Positions 52,198 to 60,160 of a stretch of 64,000 nt of DNA are shown in pieces. Below the pieces are notes generated by a model. That model saw only the letters and a list, made by a program, of their open reading frames with translations. It was not told where the DNA came from and made no database searches. The stretch's first letter is position 1, and the number at the start of each line of letters is the position of its first letter. The position numbers and the translations under genes are program-made. The DNA is from Thioalkalivibrio versutus. GTDB lineage: Bacteria; Pseudomonadota; Gammaproteobacteria; Ectothiorhodospirales; Ectothiorhodospiraceae. The stretch lies in NCBI RefSeq assembly GCF_001999325.1, contig NZ_MVAR01000001.1:41513-105512 (forward strand), given 5' to 3'.

Positions 52198-52770
52198 ATG
52201 AGTCACGAAAAGTTGGCACTGGAACTCGCGGACTTCTGGTTCCCGGCAATCGCAAACGAGACCTGGGGTCAACGTCTCCGCATCCTCGACGAGATCCATG
52301 GCCAGCTATACCAGGACCTGGAAACCGCCGGGGAGTACGAACAGGTCTCCGCCAGCTTCGTCGCGGCGTTGATCAACCGGCTGGGGTCGCCCCCGATCAC
52401 CGACCCGGCACAGGCACAGATCTACGCCGGATCGGCGGAGGAGCAGCACTGGGGCGCAGCCATCGCGTGGCAATTCGGCGAGGGACAAGAGGCCGACGAG
52501 GCCACTAGCGAGCAGAAGGAACGACGGCGCTGGCCGCGCGAGGCGGTCAACCTGCGCACGGAAATGTGGATCCAGGGACGGCCGGCTCACTGCCGTCTGA
52601 TGGACGTCTCGCGCTCCGGCGCGCGCGTCATGCCGCTGCGCTACCAGCCGCGGCCGCCGCCCGGGACCGCCATCCGGGTAATCGTGCCGAATGGCGGCGC
52701 GCGCGACGGCGTCGTTGTGTTTTCCAGCCCACGGGGGGTCGGGCTGCAGTTCGCGAATGCCGCCGCCTGA
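52198..52770 (+). CDS. PilZ domain protein (c-di-GMP binding)
   Basis: A 190-residue cytoplasmic protein. The N-terminal ~105 residues are helical and unrecognised. The C-terminal PilZ domain has the RxxxR motif (ERRRWPR around 108-114) and the DxSxxG motif (MDVSRSGARV; D136-G141), both needed for c-di-GMP binding. It is the first gene of the operon divergent from the EPS genes, so it may link c-di-GMP to exopolysaccharide or to the downstream small-molecule genes. ATG 52198 is chosen; the ORF upstream is not protein-like. Confidence 0.85.
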   Translation: MSHEKLALELADFWFPAIANETWGQRLRILDEIHGQLYQDLETAGEYEQVSASFVAALINRLGSPPITDPAQAQIYAGSAEEQHWGAAIAWQFGEGQEADEATSEQKERRRWPREAVNLRTEMWIQGRPAHCRLMDVSRSGARVMPLRYQPRPPPGTAIRVIVPNGGARDGVVVFSSPRGVGLQFANAAA

Positions 52771-52810
52771 AGCGAGCGGCTACTAATCCCCAACCCATGG
52801 GAGCAGACAG

Positions 52811-52906
52811 ATGAATCACTGGATGGCCACTCAGGCAGAAATCGCAAAAGCGTCCCCGCAACCGCTCGTCGCGTCCGATTTCGGACGCGCCCTATCAGAT
52901 GGGTAG
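52811..52906 (+). CDS. Small ORF (31 residues) coupled to the acyltransferase gene
   Basis: ATG 52811 has a strong ribosome-binding site (GGGAG at 52799-52803, 7-nt spacing). The ORF encodes 31 residues, beginning MNHWMATQAE and ending ALSDG, and its TAG (52904-52906) overlaps the ATG of the acyltransferase at 52899 by 8 bp. The acyltransferase itself has no visible ribosome-binding site, so it may depend on translation of this peptide. It could be a leader peptide only, or a peptide substrate (C-terminal Gly) for the ThiF-like enzyme two genes on. The product is unproven. Confidence 0.5.
   Translation: MNHWMATQAEIAKASPQPLVASDFGRALSDG
52870..52889. promoter_or_regulatory. Perfect palindrome just before the acyltransferase start
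   Basis: CGCGTCCGA (52870-52878), TT, TCGGACGCG (52881-52889): 9-bp perfect arms, ending 9 nt before ATG 52899 and lying inside the 31-residue ORF. In RNA it would be a stable hairpin over the place where a ribosome-binding site should be. In DNA it could be an operator. A T-run is lacking. Confidence 0.6.
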
Positions 52907-53615
52907 CCCCGGCCGGATCCGCACCTACCTCGCCCGGTCGGAGGCCGCCCGACGCATTCATTACCGGCTGCGTTACGAGGTGTACTGCCGCGAAACCGGG
53001 TTCGAACCCGCCGAGCAGCACCCGGAGGGCATTGAGCGCGACGCCTACGACGAACATGCCGAACACTTCCTGATCAGCCACGAGGGTCGCCCGCCGGAAA
53101 CGCGCTGGGTCGGCGCGATGCGCCTGATCCTCCCGGGCAAGCGCCCACTGCCGACCACGACAAACTGCCGACTGTTCCCGGAGGTGGAGGCCGACGCCGA
53201 TGTTCCGGCAGTGGAAGTTTCGCGCCTGATCGTACGCGGGGCTTCGCCCGAGGTGCTTTATCACCTGTGTCAGGCCTCGCAGGAATACGCACGACGGCAT
53301 GGATACCTGCGCATGTTCTTTCTGGTGCGCCCGGCGCTCGCGCGACTGCTGCGATGTCATGGCCTGCCCGTCGAGGTCTGTGGCTCGCCGCACCGGCATC
53401 GCGGCACACGCATACCCTGCCTGACGCACACGGACGAAGCGGGCGAGGCCCTGAAGGCCTGGCGGCAGCGATTGCAGCTTCCGGCACTTTCGGAAGTTCC
53501 GCACTACACTGCATGGGAGAGTCCCGGACCGGAATGCACGCCGCGCCATGCGGATGCTCCCGAGCCATGGGGTCCGCCCTCGGATACGGCGGGGCTTGTA
53601 GCAGGAGGGAACTAG
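52899..53615 (+). CDS. PEP-CTERM/exosortase system-associated acyltransferase, copy 1 (divergent)
   Basis: A 238-residue GNAT related to acyl-homoserine-lactone synthases. RLRYEVYCRETGF is the LuxI-like N-terminal motif, YDEHAEHFLISH aligns with the acidic strand, and VEVSRLIVRG is the second conserved block. The family is restricted to genomes with exosortase. The C-terminal ~30 residues are polar and extra. It has no ribosome-binding site of its own and overlaps the small ORF. It is followed after 2 bp by a second member of the same family. Reaction product unknown; an acylated signal is a fair guess. Confidence 0.8.
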   Translation: MGSPGRIRTYLARSEAARRIHYRLRYEVYCRETGFEPAEQHPEGIERDAYDEHAEHFLISHEGRPPETRWVGAMRLILPGKRPLPTTTNCRLFPEVEADADVPAVEVSRLIVRGASPEVLYHLCQASQEYARRHGYLRMFFLVRPALARLLRCHGLPVEVCGSPHRHRGTRIPCLTHTDEAGEALKAWRQRLQLPALSEVPHYTAWESPGPECTPRHADAPEPWGPPSDTAGLVAGGN

Positions 53616-53617
53616 TC

Positions 53618-54493
53618 GTGGAAAACGACTCGGTGGTGAGTGCATTCAATCGGTACTTCGACCTCTCCACGCGTACCGGGCAAAGCCTGGAGGAGATCCA
53701 GCATCTTCGCTATCAGGTGTACTGCAAGGAGTTCGGCTTTGAGCGCGAGGAAGACTGCCCGGGGCACAAGGAGATCGACGAGTACGATACCCAGGCCTGG
53801 CACTGCCTGCTGGAGCACAAGCCCAGCGCCATGGCGGCCGGATGCGTTCGAGTGGTCCATGTCGACGCCCATGACCCGATCACGCAATTGCCGATGGAAC
53901 GCCATTGCAGCGAGAGCTTTTTCGACAGCGCGTGGCGTCCCGACCGGCTGGACCGCGACAACATCTGCGAGGTATCCCGCCTCGCCGTCCACGGCATGTT
54001 TCGGCGGCGCCATGGCGAGACCGCCACACCGTTCGGCGACATCGAGGCACTGGAAATTTCGCCCGACCAGGTTCGCGTATTCCCGATCCTGGCGGTCAGC
54101 CTGTTCGTGGCCGCCACCCTGCTCTGCGTGCACCACCGCAAGCAGCATGCCTTTGCCATGATGGAGCCAGCACTCGCCCGCATCCTGCGCCACACCGGAC
54201 TCGAGTTCACCCAAATCGGCGAGATCGTGCACTATCACGGCAAGCGTGCGGCATTCTATATCGATTCCGGGGAGGCGTACGAAAGCATCCGGCGATCCAG
54301 TGCCCTGAGCGAGCTGTGCCGGCACGTGGAGTCGACCCTGCTGCGCAGACCACATCCACTCCCCACCGCGATGCCGATGAAGGCCATCCGGTCACGCGCT
54401 GCCCCCATGCGCCCCAAAGTCTTGCCGGCCGGGCGGACGTGGCGCCCGCAACCAACGAGACCTGAAAATGGATACCACGGGTTGAGGAATTGA
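53618..54493 (+). CDS. PEP-CTERM/exosortase system-associated acyltransferase, copy 2
   Basis: A 291-residue protein from GTG 53618 (GGAGG about 9 nt upstream). SAFNRYFDLSTRTGQSLEEI leads into HLRYQVYCKEFGF, then YDTQAWHCLLEHKPSAMAAG and CEVSRLAVHGMFRRRHG, all typical of the canonical exosortase-associated acyltransferase. A hydrophobic segment, FPILAVSLFVAATLLCV, fits the acyl-binding region. It shares motifs with the preceding gene, so the two are tandem paralogs. Its stop overlaps the TTG start of the ThiF-like gene (TTGA). Confidence 0.88.
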   Translation: MENDSVVSAFNRYFDLSTRTGQSLEEIQHLRYQVYCKEFGFEREEDCPGHKEIDEYDTQAWHCLLEHKPSAMAAGCVRVVHVDAHDPITQLPMERHCSESFFDSAWRPDRLDRDNICEVSRLAVHGMFRRRHGETATPFGDIEALEISPDQVRVFPILAVSLFVAATLLCVHHRKQHAFAMMEPALARILRHTGLEFTQIGEIVHYHGKRAAFYIDSGEAYESIRRSSALSELCRHVESTLLRRPHPLPTAMPMKAIRSRAAPMRPKVLPAGRTWRPQPTRPENGYHGLRN

Positions 54494-55392
54494 GCTCCGC
54501 CTTCGACTACCAGACGGCATTCGCCCGCACCGTCGGCTGGGTGACCACCAGCGAACTGCAGCGGATGCGTGGGGCGCGGATTGCAATCGCGGGCCTGGGC
54601 GGTGTTGGCGGTGCCCATCTGCTGACACTCGTACGCCTCGGGATCGGCCACTTCCGCATCGCTGATCCGGATATCTTCGAACTGCACAACATGAACCGCC
54701 AAGTCGGGGCGGCCCTGTCGCGCCTGGACCGGCCCAAGGTCGAGGTGCTGGAAGAGATGGCCCGGGACATCAACCCGGAGCTCGAGATCGACGCGTTCCC
54801 GCAGGGCATCAGTCCGGACAACCTCGATGCGTTCCTCGCAGGCGTGGATGTCTATGTCGATGGCCTCGACTTCTTCGCCTTCGACATCCGGCGCCAGGTG
54901 TTCGCGGCCTGCGCCGAGCGCGGCATCCCGGCCGTCACAGTGGCGCCCCTCGGTATGGGGGCGGCGCTCCTGAACTTCCGTCCCGGCGGTATGGGCTTCG
55001 ATGCCTACTTCGACCTGCACGACGGCCTGGACGACGAGGAGCTGGCGCTTCGTTTCATGATTGGCCTGGCCCCCGCCATGCTGCAGATGGGCTACTTGGC
55101 CGACCCGACAGCCGTCGACCTGGCCGCGCGGCGCGGGCCCTCCACGCCCATGGCCTGCGACCTGTGCGCCGGCGTCATGGGAACCGAGGTGCTCAAGCTC
55201 TTGCTGGGCCGCGGGACGGTCACGTGGGCCCCGCGGGGCGTGCATTTCGATGCCTACCGCCAGCGCCTGGCGCGGACGTGGCGCCCGGGCGGCAACCGCA
55301 ACCCGCTGCAACGCCTGCTGATCCGCATGGCCCGCAAGCGACTGCACGCCCAGCGCGCCCAACAGCGGGCCGCAAACCCGGGAGTACAATGA
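54490..55392 (+). CDS. ThiF/E1-like adenylyltransferase
   Basis: A 300-residue E1-like enzyme. The ATP-binding Rossmann motif GLGGVGG is at residues 35-41, followed by FRIADPDIFELHNMNRQ (D59, N67, R70, Q71) and K83 in RLDRPKVEV, the residues that adenylate a C-terminal carboxylate in MoeB/ThiF/MccB. A single cysteine pair, MACDLCAGVMG (C223, C226), lies near the C-terminus where family members bind zinc or position a crossover loop. TTG 54490 overlaps the previous stop. There is no sulfur-carrier gene nearby, which suggests a peptide or other carboxylate substrate rather than thiamine synthesis. Confidence 0.85.
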   Translation: MSSAFDYQTAFARTVGWVTTSELQRMRGARIAIAGLGGVGGAHLLTLVRLGIGHFRIADPDIFELHNMNRQVGAALSRLDRPKVEVLEEMARDINPELEIDAFPQGISPDNLDAFLAGVDVYVDGLDFFAFDIRRQVFAACAERGIPAVTVAPLGMGAALLNFRPGGMGFDAYFDLHDGLDDEELALRFMIGLAPAMLQMGYLADPTAVDLAARRGPSTPMACDLCAGVMGTEVLKLLLGRGTVTWAPRGVHFDAYRQRLARTWRPGGNRNPLQRLLIRMARKRLHAQRAQQRAANPGVQ

Positions 55393-55396
55393 CGCC

Positions 55397-56212
55397 ATGA
55401 TGACCCGGATCGCCATATTCGCCGGCACGGCCCTGCTGCTGTCGGCCGCCGTCCTACCCACCGCGGCCCTGGCCGAGGAATCCGCGGCACGCGATCTGGC
55501 GCGCGCGGTGCACGAACGCCCGGACGGCGACGACGCCGTCACCCGCGGCATCATGACCCTTACCGGCGGCGGCCGCCGCGAGCGGGTACGCGAAAGCTAC
55601 GAATACCGCCTGGAAGGCGACGAGCCCGGCGCCAGCCGCAACCTCATCCGCTTCACCTCGCCGCGCAACATCGCCGACACCGCCATCCTGATCCACAACC
55701 ACCCCGGGGGTGACGTCGATCAGTGGTTGTATCTCCCCGCCATCCAGCGCGAGCGCCGCATCAGCAGCGAGAACCGGGGCGGCAGCTTCGTGCAGTCGGA
55801 ACTCTATTTCGAGGATCTGGAAGACCGCGAACCACACAAGGACCACCATCGCATCCTGGGCGAGGAAACCTACGAAGGGGCGCCCGTCACTATCCTCGAA
55901 AGCATCCCCGTGGACTCCGGCAACTCCGTCTACAGCAAGCGCGTCAGCTGGATCCACAAGGAGACCCTGCTGCCGCTGCGAATTGACCTGTACGAAGGGG
56001 GGGACGAACCGTCCAAACGCCTGGAGGTCCAGCGGATCGAGGACATCCAGGGCTACTGGACGGTCACCCGCAGCGCCATGACCGATCTCGCCAGCGACCG
56101 CACCACCATCCTCGAGGTCGAGGACGTGACCTACAACAGCGGGCTGCCGAGCGAGTTGTTCACCATCCGCGGCCTGTCGGACCCGAGCCTTGCGCGCCCC
56201 TATCGCCCATAA
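55397..56212 (+). CDS. LolA-like outer-membrane lipoprotein-sorting family protein
   Basis: A 271-residue periplasmic protein with a signal peptide (IAIFAGTALLLSAAVLPTAALAEESA region). The mature part matches the LolA-like family that accompanies MMPL/RND pumps: NLIRFTSPRNIADTAILIHN, DQWLYLPAIQRERRISSENR, GGSFVQSELYFEDLEDRE and VSWIHKETLLPLRIDLYEG. It probably shuttles a hydrophobic molecule through the periplasm. It starts 4 bp after the ThiF-like gene and is overlapped by the next gene by 23 bp. Confidence 0.85.
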   Translation: MMTRIAIFAGTALLLSAAVLPTAALAEESAARDLARAVHERPDGDDAVTRGIMTLTGGGRRERVRESYEYRLEGDEPGASRNLIRFTSPRNIADTAILIHNHPGGDVDQWLYLPAIQRERRISSENRGGSFVQSELYFEDLEDREPHKDHHRILGEETYEGAPVTILESIPVDSGNSVYSKRVSWIHKETLLPLRIDLYEGGDEPSKRLEVQRIEDIQGYWTVTRSAMTDLASDRTTILEVEDVTYNSGLPSELFTIRGLSDPSLARPYRP

Positions 56213-57902
56213 CGTCGACGGCCTCCGGGCTGGGGGGCACCCCGTCCTGGCCCTCGCCGCGTTGCTGGTGCTGGCCCCCCTGCCCCTGGCGGCCGCCTCT
56301 CCGGGTCCCTATACGGTTCAGCCGGGCGACACCCTCTGGGACTTGGCCGAGCACCTGCGCCCGGACGAACACACCTCCATCCAGGAAACGGTCCGGCTTC
56401 TGTTCGAGCACAATCCGCACGCCTTCACCGGCGATGAACGCACCCTGCAGGTGGGCGCCGTCCTGTCGAGCCCGGATACCCCTGCCGGCCAGGCCAGGGC
56501 CGCCGACCCAGCGAACGCCGCACCTCCGCGAGACCCCCAACCCACCGACTCGGCATCGGCGGACAGCGTTGCGGCCACCCCCGACGGCAAAACACGGCGC
56601 GAATTTGTCTTTGGCGACAGGCCGGACGAGGACACAGAGGCGGAAACCGAAACCGGCACCTCCGCCTGGGACCTGCGCGTCGACGAGGCGATGGTCGAAC
56701 TCGGGGTCCTGGGCACGTCCGGGCGCCCCGTGGATTACGTGCAGCACGGGCGCGCCGTGGTCAGCGCCCGGCACAACCTGAACGAGGACTGGGACCTGCG
56801 CCTGGGCGCCCGCCTGGACGTCCAGGCGCAACAGGGTGGCGACTATCCGCGCACGACGCGGGCCCGCGCCGACTACGACGAGAACTTCCTGCGTTACCGC
56901 GGCGACCGCACGCGCATCACGGTCGGCACCCAGCGCATCCTGTGGGGACGGGTGGACGAGATTCCACCCACCGACCGGCTCAGCACCAAGGATCTGACCC
57001 GCTTCGGGCTGGACCCCTACGGCGAACGCCGCCGCGCGAATCCCGCCATCCGCGCGGAATTCTTCGAGGGGCCCTGGCACGCCGACCTGGTGTTCCTGCC
57101 CATCTTCCGGCCGGCGGAGCTGCCCGGTCGCGACAGCCTCTGGCACCCGGTGGACCGCAACCGCGGCCGCCTGCTGGGGCTGCCGCAGGACCCGGCGCTG
57201 GCGCCCCTGATCGAACAGGCCACGCTCGACGACGATGTCTCCGGCAACGGCGGCGCCGGGGTGCGGCTGGGGCGCTCCGGGCGGGGCGCCGACTTTGCCG
57301 TAACAATCCAGCGCGCCCGGCACTCGCAGCCCTACTACCGCTTCGATGCCGATACCCGCCAGGCCATCCTGACCGGCCAGCCCGCCGGCGACCCGACGCT
57401 GGAGGCCGTGCACCCGCGCACCTGGGTGGTCGGCGGTGACACCGCCTTTGCCACCGGCGCCTGGACCTGGCGGGCCGAGGCCGCCTGGCTCAGCGATGTA
57501 CCGGTCACCCGCGCGGACGATCTGCGCCAGACCACGGTGGAAGGCGTCGACTGGGTGATCGGTGCCGAGGGCTTCCCCGGTGACGGAGATTTCCGCATGA
57601 CCACGCAACTGGCCGGCCAGCACCTCCTGAATGCCGGGGACATGCTGGATGCCCGGGAGAGCTACTTCCTGACCGGGGAACTGGAAAGCCCGTTTGCCGG
57701 CCACAACTGGCGCGCCCGCATGCGTTACTCGGTTGGCCTGAACCGGCGCGACATCTACCTGAATCCGGAACTCGCGTGGATTGCCCGCGAGCCCATGGAA
57801 TTTTATATCGGCCTGCACTGGCTGGACGGTGCCGAGGGTACCGCCGGGGGCTTCTATCGCGATAACCGCATGCTGGTAACGGGCTGGCGGGGTCAGTTCT
57901 GA
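56190..57902 (+). CDS. LysM (FimV-type) domain fused to DUF1302-like beta-barrel
   Basis: 570 residues from TTG 56190. After a signal-like segment (LALAALLVLAPLPLAAASPG) comes YTVQPGDTLWDLAEHLRPDE, matching the FimV/LysM peptidoglycan-binding module (about residues 41-80), then a Pro/Ala/Asp-rich linker. The last ~400 residues are beta-rich with aromatic girdles (VGTQRILWGRVDEIPPTDRL; YFLTGELESPFAGHNWRARM; the terminal residues are GQF), like DUF1302 outer-membrane proteins that pair with RND pumps. It may form the outer-membrane pore of the transporter. The next gene starts at the same base as its stop. Confidence 0.72.
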   Translation: MRAPIAHNVDGLRAGGHPVLALAALLVLAPLPLAAASPGPYTVQPGDTLWDLAEHLRPDEHTSIQETVRLLFEHNPHAFTGDERTLQVGAVLSSPDTPAGQARAADPANAAPPRDPQPTDSASADSVAATPDGKTRREFVFGDRPDEDTEAETETGTSAWDLRVDEAMVELGVLGTSGRPVDYVQHGRAVVSARHNLNEDWDLRLGARLDVQAQQGGDYPRTTRARADYDENFLRYRGDRTRITVGTQRILWGRVDEIPPTDRLSTKDLTRFGLDPYGERRRANPAIRAEFFEGPWHADLVFLPIFRPAELPGRDSLWHPVDRNRGRLLGLPQDPALAPLIEQATLDDDVSGNGGAGVRLGRSGRGADFAVTIQRARHSQPYYRFDADTRQAILTGQPAGDPTLEAVHPRTWVVGGDTAFATGAWTWRAEAAWLSDVPVTRADDLRQTTVEGVDWVIGAEGFPGDGDFRMTTQLAGQHLLNAGDMLDARESYFLTGELESPFAGHNWRARMRYSVGLNRRDIYLNPELAWIAREPMEFYIGLHWLDGAEGTAGGFYRDNRMLVTGWRGQF

Positions 57903-60160
57903 TGCGCTGGCTCCGGGGGCACCCCCTGCTCGCACTGGGCATCCTGGCCCTGCTGATCCTCCTGCCCGGCCCCGTTCTGCTGCAGGTCAATCTGGACAAC
58001 GCCCCAGAATCCTATTTCCCCGAGGACGCAGCGGCCGTCACCTTCGATCGTGAACTGCGCGAACGCTTCCCCCAGGATCAGGTGCTGGTCGGCCTGTTCA
58101 CCGGAAGCGATCTGTTCGAAGCGGACTTCCTGGAGCGCATCGATGCGCTGGCACGGGACATGGAGGCCGACCCCGCCGTCGAACGGGTGCTGTCGGTCAC
58201 CACCCTGGATCACATCCGGGCGACGGCGGACGGCTTCACGGTAGATCGTCTGGTCGACGGCCGGGCACTGGACGAACGCACCCCGGAACAATGGCGCGAG
58301 CGGGTGCTGCGCGATCGCTTTGCCCCCGGACTGGTGGCCGGCACCGGAGGCGAGGCCCTCGCCGTGATCGTGCGCCCGCACGCCCTCGACAACAGCCTGC
58401 AACGCCTGCAACTGGAACGCCTGCTGCGCGACCGGATCGGCGCACACGACCTGGAAGACGAGCTGGCGGCCATTGCCGGACATATTGCCCTGGATGTCGC
58501 CCAGCTCCGGGCCATGGTCAAGGACCTCGCCTTCCTGGTTCCGGGCACCATGACCGTAAGCCTCCTGCTCCTGTGGTGGCTGTTCCGGCGCCCGCTGGTG
58601 GTCGTACTGTCCGCCGCCACCATCAGTGCGGTGACCGGCCCCGCGATCGCCCTGCTGATCCTGCTGGACCGCCCGTTCACGCTGATCTCCGCCATCCTGC
58701 CGCCGTTGCTGACGGCGCTCACGGTGGCGATGCTGATGCATTTCTTCAACGCCACGCTGCACGCCGCGCAACGCGGCCACCAGGGGCGCGCGCGCGTGGA
58801 AGCGGCGCTTGCCGCCGTAGCCCGGCCCACGTGGTTCATGGCGCTGACCACCGCGGCGGGGCTTGCCTCGCTGCAAGTCAGCAGCATCCGGCCGATCGAG
58901 ACCTTTGGCCTGATCGGGGCCTTTGGCGTCCTCCTCGCCGCGGCGATTGTGCTGCTACTGCTGCCCGCGATCATGGGACGCTGGGACCGCGGCGACTGGC
59001 TCACGCCCAAGCGCGGATTGCTCCTACTCGATCGCGTGACCGCGCTGGCGGCACACCTGGCAATCCGCCGGGCTGGCTGGGTGCTGCTAGCCACGGCCAT
59101 CCTCCTGGCCCTGGCGATCCCGCAGATCCGGCATGTCGAGGTCGAGACCGATCTCTACGCCTTCTTTGACGACAACCACTCGATTACCCAGGCCACCCGC
59201 GCGGTGGAGAGCGAACTCTCCGGGGTGATGGCACTGGAGGTGGTGTTCGACGGCCCGGACTGGGACAGCCTCCAGGATCCGGGCCGGCTGCAGGCGATCC
59301 AGCGCGTACAGCACTGGCTGGACCAGCGACCGGAGGTCGACTACAGCCTGTCCCTGCCGGACCTGGTCGCGGAGATGCACTGGGCCTTCAACGAGGAAGA
59401 CCCGGCGTACCGCCGGATCCCCGACGACCCCAACCTGGTCGCCCAGTACCTGTTCATCTACGACGGCCGCGATCTGTTCGATGCCGTGGACCGCGACTTC
59501 GAACGCAGCCGCATCCTGCTCAACCTGAACGCCCACGGCGCCCGGTCCATCAACGCGCTGATGGACGATCTGCGGGGGTATCTGGAGGCCAACCCACCGG
59601 CCGATCTCGAGTGGGACATGGCCGGCATGGCAAGGCTGTTTGCGGATCAGGAACGCCTGCTGATTCAAGGCCAGCTCCACAGCCTGTATGCCGTGGCGGC
59701 GATGATCACGCTGCTGATGCTGCTGATGTGGCGCTCCGTTCCCCTGACCCTCCTCAGCATGATCCCCAACCTGGCACCGGTGGCGATGATCTTCGCCCTG
59801 ATGGGCCTGCTGGGCATCTGGCTGGACATGGCCACGGCCATGATTGCCAGTGTCGCCATCGGGATCGCCGTGGACGACACCATCCACATCCTGCACAACT
59901 ATCGCCGGCGCCGCGGGCGTGGCAGCCCGGTTGCCTGGGCACTCGCCCGCAGCTTCCGCCGCAGCGGTCGCGCGATTACCGCCACCACCATCGTGCTGGT
60001 GGCTCAGTTCCTGCTGCTTGCGCTGTCCGACTTCCAGCCCACGGCCGCCTTTGGCTGGCTGACCGCCTTCGGGCTGATCGCGGCCCTGCTGTTCGACCTG
60101 CTGGTACTCCCCGCCATGCTGGTCGTCGCGCATCGACTGTCGCGGGCGCGTACCGCCTAG
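57902..60160 (+). CDS. MMPL/RND superfamily transporter
   Basis: A 752-residue inner-membrane protein with about twelve hydrophobic helices in two repeats. TM1 is followed by a large periplasmic loop beginning NAPESYFPEDAAAVTFDREL. The second repeat has VAIGIAVDDTIHILHNYRRR, with the conserved DD of RND proton relay. This is the class that exports lipids and signals (MmpL, HpnN). With the LolA-like and barrel proteins it forms a three-part exporter. Its last 30 codons are duplicated at 62605-62698, and the TAG stop lies in the CTAG flank of the MITE-like element. Confidence 0.88.
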   Translation: MRWLRGHPLLALGILALLILLPGPVLLQVNLDNAPESYFPEDAAAVTFDRELRERFPQDQVLVGLFTGSDLFEADFLERIDALARDMEADPAVERVLSVTTLDHIRATADGFTVDRLVDGRALDERTPEQWRERVLRDRFAPGLVAGTGGEALAVIVRPHALDNSLQRLQLERLLRDRIGAHDLEDELAAIAGHIALDVAQLRAMVKDLAFLVPGTMTVSLLLLWWLFRRPLVVVLSAATISAVTGPAIALLILLDRPFTLISAILPPLLTALTVAMLMHFFNATLHAAQRGHQGRARVEAALAAVARPTWFMALTTAAGLASLQVSSIRPIETFGLIGAFGVLLAAAIVLLLLPAIMGRWDRGDWLTPKRGLLLLDRVTALAAHLAIRRAGWVLLATAILLALAIPQIRHVEVETDLYAFFDDNHSITQATRAVESELSGVMALEVVFDGPDWDSLQDPGRLQAIQRVQHWLDQRPEVDYSLSLPDLVAEMHWAFNEEDPAYRRIPDDPNLVAQYLFIYDGRDLFDAVDRDFERSRILLNLNAHGARSINALMDDLRGYLEANPPADLEWDMAGMARLFADQERLLIQGQLHSLYAVAAMITLLMLLMWRSVPLTLLSMIPNLAPVAMIFALMGLLGIWLDMATAMIASVAIGIAVDDTIHILHNYRRRRGRGSPVAWALARSFRRSGRAITATTIVLVAQFLLLALSDFQPTAAFGWLTAFGLIAALLFDLLVLPAMLVVAHRLSRARTA

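Noticed and set aside
52899..54493. Calling the acyltransferases luxI
   Set aside because: They share LuxI-like motifs but belong to the exosortase-associated family, and no luxR gene is adjacent.
54490..55392. Calling the ThiF-like gene thiF or moeB
   Set aside because: No thiamine or molybdopterin genes or sulfur-carrier protein are nearby, and the context is exosortase-specific.
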